Made by a program: the position numbers and the translations under genes | Assembly (NCBI RefSeq): GCF_050485565.1 | Contig: NZ_JBJHBQ010000007.1 | Location: 124,001-188,000 of the forward strand | Direction: 5' to 3' | DNA from: Glycocaulis sp050485565 | GTDB lineage: Bacteria > Pseudomonadota > Alphaproteobacteria > Caulobacterales > Maricaulaceae | DNA: 64,000 nucleotides | The notes under the pieces: model-generated | Databases searched by the model: none | What the model was told of the DNA's origin: nothing | Seen by the model: only the letters and a program-made list of their open reading frames with translations | Shown here: piece after piece, positions 60,413 to 64,000 of the stretch | How positions within the stretch are numbered: position 1 is the stretch's first letter | How the letters are laid out: every line of letters begins with the position of its first letter

Positions 60413-61822
60413 TCAGCCTTTGATGACCGCGTTGACGGCACCGTTTCGCAAACTTGCGACTACTTTATGAACGCCCGAACCGTTCGAGCCCTTGATGAGC
60501 ACCACATCGCCGGGACACAGCATGTCCGCCAGCCGCTTGGTGGCATCCGCCGGGGATGCGGCCATCGCACCCTTCACCGATCCGGGAAGCGCGGACACCA
60601 GATGCTCCATCATCGCGCCAACGCCAATGACCGCAGACACACCGGCATCAGCCAGCGGCGCTACCAGTTCGCGGTGGCGCTCCGGGGCGCTCTCGCCAAT
60701 CTCCAGCATCTCGCCCAGCACCGCGATGCGCCGGCCTTTGCCTTCGGGCTTATGGAGGGCGAGCGTGGCAATCGCGGAAGCCATCGACACCGGATTGGCA
60801 TTATAGCTGTCATCAATGATGCGCGCGCTGCCGCCATCCAGCTCGATAAGGAAGCTCGCGCCGCGCCCGGCCTGGGCTTCCATTCCAGCCAGTACATCGG
60901 CAACCTGCGCGCTATCAATCCCGGCAGCCACGCAGGCCGCCATCACGGCAGCAGCGTTGTGGGCCTGATGCTCGCCCGGTGCCGGGATGGAAATATCAAC
61001 CGTGCGGCCCAGCACATCGAAACGCCCACGCCCGGATGCCGCCTGCTGGTCCCATGACAGGATGCGCACCGCAGCGTGCCGGGCCTTGCCAAACTCGAAC
61101 AGGAATGCCGCGCCGCTCTCGTTCACGCGGGCGGATAGCCGGGGCGCATACTCGCAATCTGCCGGAATGATCGCCACGCCATCGCCTGTCAGTCCTGCAA
61201 ATATCTCCGCCTTGGCATCGGCAATGGCTTCCATCGAGCCGAGATTTTCCAGATGCGCGGGCGCAATGCGGGTGATGAGCGCGATATGGGGCTGGACCTG
61301 CGTGGTCAGGGCCGCGATCTCGCCAGCATGGTTCATGCCCATCTCGAACACGCCGCGCGCGGTGTCTTGCGGCATGCGCGCCAGGGTCAGCGGCACGCCC
61401 CAGTGATTATTGTAGGATTTGACGCTCCAGTGCGCAGGGCCGCTGGCGCGGAACACCGCCGCAATGGCTTCCTTCACCGATGTCTTGCCAACCGAGCCGG
61501 TGACGCCAACGCGTACAGCCTTGCTGCGCTCTCGCGCCGCGACGCCGAGGCGCTGCAGGGCCTCGAGCACGTCCGGCACGACAAGGCGCGCGCCTGTGCC
61601 TGCATCCTCGCGCGACACGATGGAGGCGGCTGCCCCTGCCTTTTCGGCAGCCGGTACGAAATCATGCCCGTCGCGCTGATCTGCCAGTGCCACGAACACA
61701 TCCCCCGCTTCCAGGGAACGCGTATCAATGGAGACGCCTGATGCCTGCCAGCTATCGCCTCCCACCAGCCGTCCACCCGTAGCGGCGGCAGCTTCTTTTG
61801 CGGTCCATAAAGGCCCGGTCAT
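60413..61822 (-). CDS. murF: UDP-MurNAc-tripeptide--D-Ala-D-Ala ligase
   Basis: A 469-residue Mur ligase that adds D-Ala-D-Ala to UDP-MurNAc-tripeptide, using the dipeptide made by Ddl. Motifs: GVSIDTRSLEAGDVFVAL (about 29-46), ATP loop RVGVTGSVGKTSVKEAIAAV (about 102-121), SYNNHWGVPLTLARMP (about 138-153), EMGMNHAGEIAALT (about 160-173) and IIDDSYNANPVSMASAI (about 333-349). The 4-base overlap with murE and 5-base gap to mraY keep it in one operon. Confidence 0.95.
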   Translation of the reverse strand: MTGPLWTAKEAAAATGGRLVGGDSWQASGVSIDTRSLEAGDVFVALADQRDGHDFVPAAEKAGAAASIVSREDAGTGARLVVPDVLEALQRLGVAARERSKAVRVGVTGSVGKTSVKEAIAAVFRASGPAHWSVKSYNNHWGVPLTLARMPQDTARGVFEMGMNHAGEIAALTTQVQPHIALITRIAPAHLENLGSMEAIADAKAEIFAGLTGDGVAIIPADCEYAPRLSARVNESGAAFLFEFGKARHAAVRILSWDQQAASGRGRFDVLGRTVDISIPAPGEHQAHNAAAVMAACVAAGIDSAQVADVLAGMEAQAGRGASFLIELDGGSARIIDDSYNANPVSMASAIATLALHKPEGKGRRIAVLGEMLEIGESAPERHRELVAPLADAGVSAVIGVGAMMEHLVSALPGSVKGAMAASPADATKRLADMLCPGDVVLIKGSNGSGVHKVVASLRNGAVNAVIKG

Positions 61823-63297
61823 TGCCCCCGCTCCCCGGTCTTGCCTGCCCTGGCAGCGAGAGCGCGCCGCGCCACCTCGCCATCGTCAAAAGGATGGACC
61901 ACGCCCTTGATGGTCTGGCCGGTCTCATGGCCCTTGCCCGCCAGCAGCAGCGTGTCGCCTGCTTCAAGTGCCTTGATGGCGGTGAAGATGGCCGTCTCGC
62001 GGTCGCCGATCTCTTCGGCATCGGCTGCGCCTTTCAGAATCGCCTTGCGGATGAGGGCCGGGTCTTCAGAACGCGGATTATCATCGGTGACAATCACCCG
62101 GTCGGCGAGTTTCGCCGCGATGGCGCCCATCTTCTCGCGCTTGGTCGGATCGCGGTCCCCGCCTGCCCCAAACACCACAATCACCCGGCCTGCCGTATGC
62201 GGACGCGCCGCCCGCAGGAGCTTGTCGAGGCCATCGGGCGTGTGAGCGTAATCGATGAGAACAGGCGCGCCCTCAGCGGTCTCCCCGACAAGTTCCAGAC
62301 GCCCCGCCACGCCTTTCAGGTTTTCCAGCGCAGAAAACACGGTATCGGCATCAACCCCGCTGGCTATCGCCATGCCGGCCGCCTGAAACGCGTTGCTGGC
62401 CTGAAACTCGCCCATGAGCGGCAGGGTCAGGACATGCTCCTTGCCCGCATGGACAAAGCGCACATGCTGGAAGGCGGCATGGGGTGTGATTTCCTTCAAC
62501 TGGATATCGCGTCCATTCCAGCCGACGGTGACAATCTGCTGGTGGCGCGCCTCGGCGCGGCGCACCACCGCCTCGCCCCATTCGCTGTCCACCGTGATGA
62601 CGGCCGGCGCGCCTTCGGGCAGCAGCTCATCGAACAGGCGCATCTTGGAGGCGAAATAGTCCTCGAAATCCGGGTGATAATCGAGATGGTCCTGGGTAAG
62701 GTTGGAAAAGCCTGCCAGCGCGATTTTCGCGCCATCCATGCGCCGCTGCTTCAGCCCGTGGCTAGACGCCTCCATGGCCAGATGCGTGACGCCCTCATGG
62801 CTCAGCGCGTCGAGCGCAGCGTGCAGGGCAATGGCATCCGGCGTGGTGTAGCCCACATCGGTGCGCCCGGAGCTGCGCGTCACGCCCAGCGTACCCAAAG
62901 CTGCCGCCTCATGGCCTGCCGCCTGCCAGATCTGGCGCAGAAATTCGACCGTGGAGCTTTTGCCGTTGGTGCCGGTGATGGCCGCGATGTATTTCGGCTG
63001 GGCCGGAGAAAAGCGCGCCGCCATGTGCGCCAGGGCGAGGCGCGGATCATCCGCCTCGATGACGGGAACGGGCGCAGACGTGCCACGCTCGGCCAGAACA
63101 GCTACCGCGCCCGCCTCCACCGCTGCCTTGATGAAGGCATTGCCATGCGTCGTCACGCCGGGAAGAGCGGCAAAGACAAAGCCGGGCTTCACCGCCCGGC
63201 TGTCCAGCGCCAGCCCGGTAATGGCCAGACCACGCGCGCTGTCCGGCACGGTCACGCCGTCCGGCAGAATGTCAGCCAGCTTGCGGCCCGCGCTCAT
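61819..63297 (-). CDS. murE: UDP-MurNAc-dipeptide--meso-diaminopimelate ligase
   Basis: A 492-residue Mur ligase that adds the third stem-peptide residue. Marks: LALDSRAVKPGFVFAAL (about 28-44), ATP loop ITGTNGKSSTVEFLRQIW (about 106-123), NLTQDHLDYHPDFEDYF (about 199-215), and the DNPR motif in VTDDNPRSEDPALI (about 400-413), which marks meso-diaminopimelate-adding enzymes rather than lysine-adding ones. This fits the fused kinase/decarboxylase in the same window. Four-base overlaps with ftsI and murF. Confidence 0.96.
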   Translation of the reverse strand: MSAGRKLADILPDGVTVPDSARGLAITGLALDSRAVKPGFVFAALPGVTTHGNAFIKAAVEAGAVAVLAERGTSAPVPVIEADDPRLALAHMAARFSPAQPKYIAAITGTNGKSSTVEFLRQIWQAAGHEAAALGTLGVTRSSGRTDVGYTTPDAIALHAALDALSHEGVTHLAMEASSHGLKQRRMDGAKIALAGFSNLTQDHLDYHPDFEDYFASKMRLFDELLPEGAPAVITVDSEWGEAVVRRAEARHQQIVTVGWNGRDIQLKEITPHAAFQHVRFVHAGKEHVLTLPLMGEFQASNAFQAAGMAIASGVDADTVFSALENLKGVAGRLELVGETAEGAPVLIDYAHTPDGLDKLLRAARPHTAGRVIVVFGAGGDRDPTKREKMGAIAAKLADRVIVTDDNPRSEDPALIRKAILKGAADAEEIGDRETAIFTAIKALEAGDTLLLAGKGHETGQTIKGVVHPFDDGEVARRALAARAGKTGERGQ

Positions 63298-64000
63298 GGT
63301 TCATTCCCGCTTGCAGCCAGCTCGACAGGCTCTTCCGGCCCGGCCCGTACCGGCGTGCGCGGCACAAACATGCGCGCGACCGTCTGCACACGCGCGCCGG
63401 GATCGGCCTCGCGGCGGCCCACGCCCAGTACCGGCGCGACGCGCTCGATGATCTCGCCGCCCGTCGGAGCCGCGTTCCAGCCAGCCGTGTTGAAGCCGTG
63501 CGTCTCACGGATGGGACGCGGCTGATCGAGGCTGACCACCAGCACATATTGCGGCTCGTCAAAGGGGAAGATACCGACAAAGCTGGTCAGCACATTGCCC
63601 ACCTGATAGCGGCCATTGACGATGCGCTGGGCGGTGCCGGTCTTGCCGGCGATGGCAAGGCCCTCGCGATCGGCCTGACCGCCTGCCACAGCCGCGCGCA
63701 TCACGCCCAGCACCTGAGCGGCCGTGGCCGAACTCATCACCGGAATTTGCGGCACGATGTCAGTGGGACCAACGGGGCGCAGTGTGGGCGGGGTGTAGAT
63801 GCCGTCATTGGCAAGCGCGGCATAGGCGGCTGCCGCCGCGACAGGCGACACGTTGAAGCCGTGGCCATAGGAGGCCGTCATCAGCTCGGCGCGCCCCCAG
63901 CGTGCAGGCAGGATCGGGTTCTGGCCTTCAATGATCTCCAGCGGCGGACGCTCCCAAAGGCCAAGCTCGCCGAAGAAGCTGGTCAGCACCTCGTCGCCAA
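63294..64000 (-). CDS. ftsI: Penicillin-binding protein FtsI, C-terminal part
   Basis: The frame is open to the window edge, so the N-terminal transmembrane, dimerisation and SxxK/SxN parts are outside. What is seen is the second half of a transpeptidase domain. It has ELMTASYGHGFNVSPVAAAAAYAALANDG (parts near bases 63810-63890) and the KTG triad in AIAGKTGTAQRIVNGRYQVG (near 63600-63650), then FVGIFPFDEPQYVLVVSLDQP. It crosslinks septal peptidoglycan with FtsW. Its stop overlaps murE by four bases. Identity as FtsI rather than another class B PBP rests on the dcw context. Confidence 0.9.
   Translation of the reverse strand, partial: GDEVLTSFFGELGLWERPPLEIIEGQNPILPARWGRAELMTASYGHGFNVSPVAAAAAYAALANDGIYTPPTLRPVGPTDIVPQIPVMSSATAAQVLGVMRAAVAGGQADREGLAIAGKTGTAQRIVNGRYQVGNVLTSFVGIFPFDEPQYVLVVSLDQPRPIRETHGFNTAGWNAAPTGGEIIERVAPVLGVGRREADPGARVQTVARMFVPRTPVRAGPEEPVELAASGNEP

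Overview
The window is GC-rich, tightly packed chromosomal DNA from an alphaproteobacterium, most likely of the Caulobacter/Maricaulis/Hyphomonas kind. The evidence is the ftsZ tail (a long Pro/Arg/Glu-rich linker ending in DIPAFLRRQ), a perfect CtrA-type box (TTAA-N7-TTAA) in front of ftsZ, a TonB-dependent receptor with a spinster-like MFS partner, an alphaproteobacterial tRNA-Met, and palindromic intergenic repeats. The genus is inference. I see no phage, insertion sequence, CRISPR array, toxin-antitoxin module or obvious defence island.

Layout. 1-5003: 3'-truncated leucyl aminopeptidase, a TPR lipoprotein, an unknown protein, an SLC13-type permease with two RCK_C domains, and a DUF6356 protein. 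5148-7582: an acetyl-CoA hydrolase/transferase-family protein and a small STAS/SpoIIAA-like protein. 7648-16152 (minus strand): a six-gene unit of TonB receptor, MFS transporter, exported carboxylesterase, acyl-CoA ligase, TetR regulator and SDR dehydrogenase. Its first five genes overlap, and a TetR-like palindrome lies at 16228-16255 in front. It reads as a self-regulated uptake and degradation system for an unknown ester or acid. 16452-19100: tRNA-Met, a chemoreceptor and a periplasmic TonB-C-domain protein. 19248-24081 (minus): a beta-oxidation-like set (crotonase-fold protein, SDR, thiolase), then a lipoprotein and a TPR protein. 24274-29276: MarC, a fused aspartate kinase/diaminopimelate decarboxylase, a lipoprotein phosphodiesterase and a small unknown protein. 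29292-36375: AMP nucleosidase, a small membrane protein, an MHYT-GGDEF-EAL protein, a tyrosine phosphatase, pabB and pabC. 36451-42132: alpha/beta hydrolase, DUF1289, CNT nucleoside transporter, hexapeptide acetyltransferase, DUF3253, a uracil-DNA-glycosylase-like protein and a leucine-dehydrogenase-like protein.

42277-64000 (all minus): in transcription order ftsI (partial), murE, murF, mraY, murD, ftsW, murG, murC, murB, ddl, ftsQ, ftsA, ftsZ, a terminator, lpxC, bamD, recN, ligA. This is the division and cell wall (dcw) cluster followed by envelope and DNA-repair housekeeping genes. Many junctions are 4-base ATGA/GTGA overlaps. MurE carries the DNPR motif of meso-diaminopimelate-adding enzymes, and the fused kinase/decarboxylase upstream draws on the same diaminopimelate/lysine pathway.

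Nothing here is clearly a new molecular machine. The best leads are the TetR-linked uptake/degradation operon with its operator, a crotonase lacking both standard catalytic glutamates, a Shine-Dalgarno-masking hairpin before the SLC13 permease, palindromes at the divergent 5003/5148 promoter and across the convergent marC/lysA stops, a CtrA box before ftsZ, and a palindromic element present once between convergent genes and once inside the dcw operon between murC and murB.
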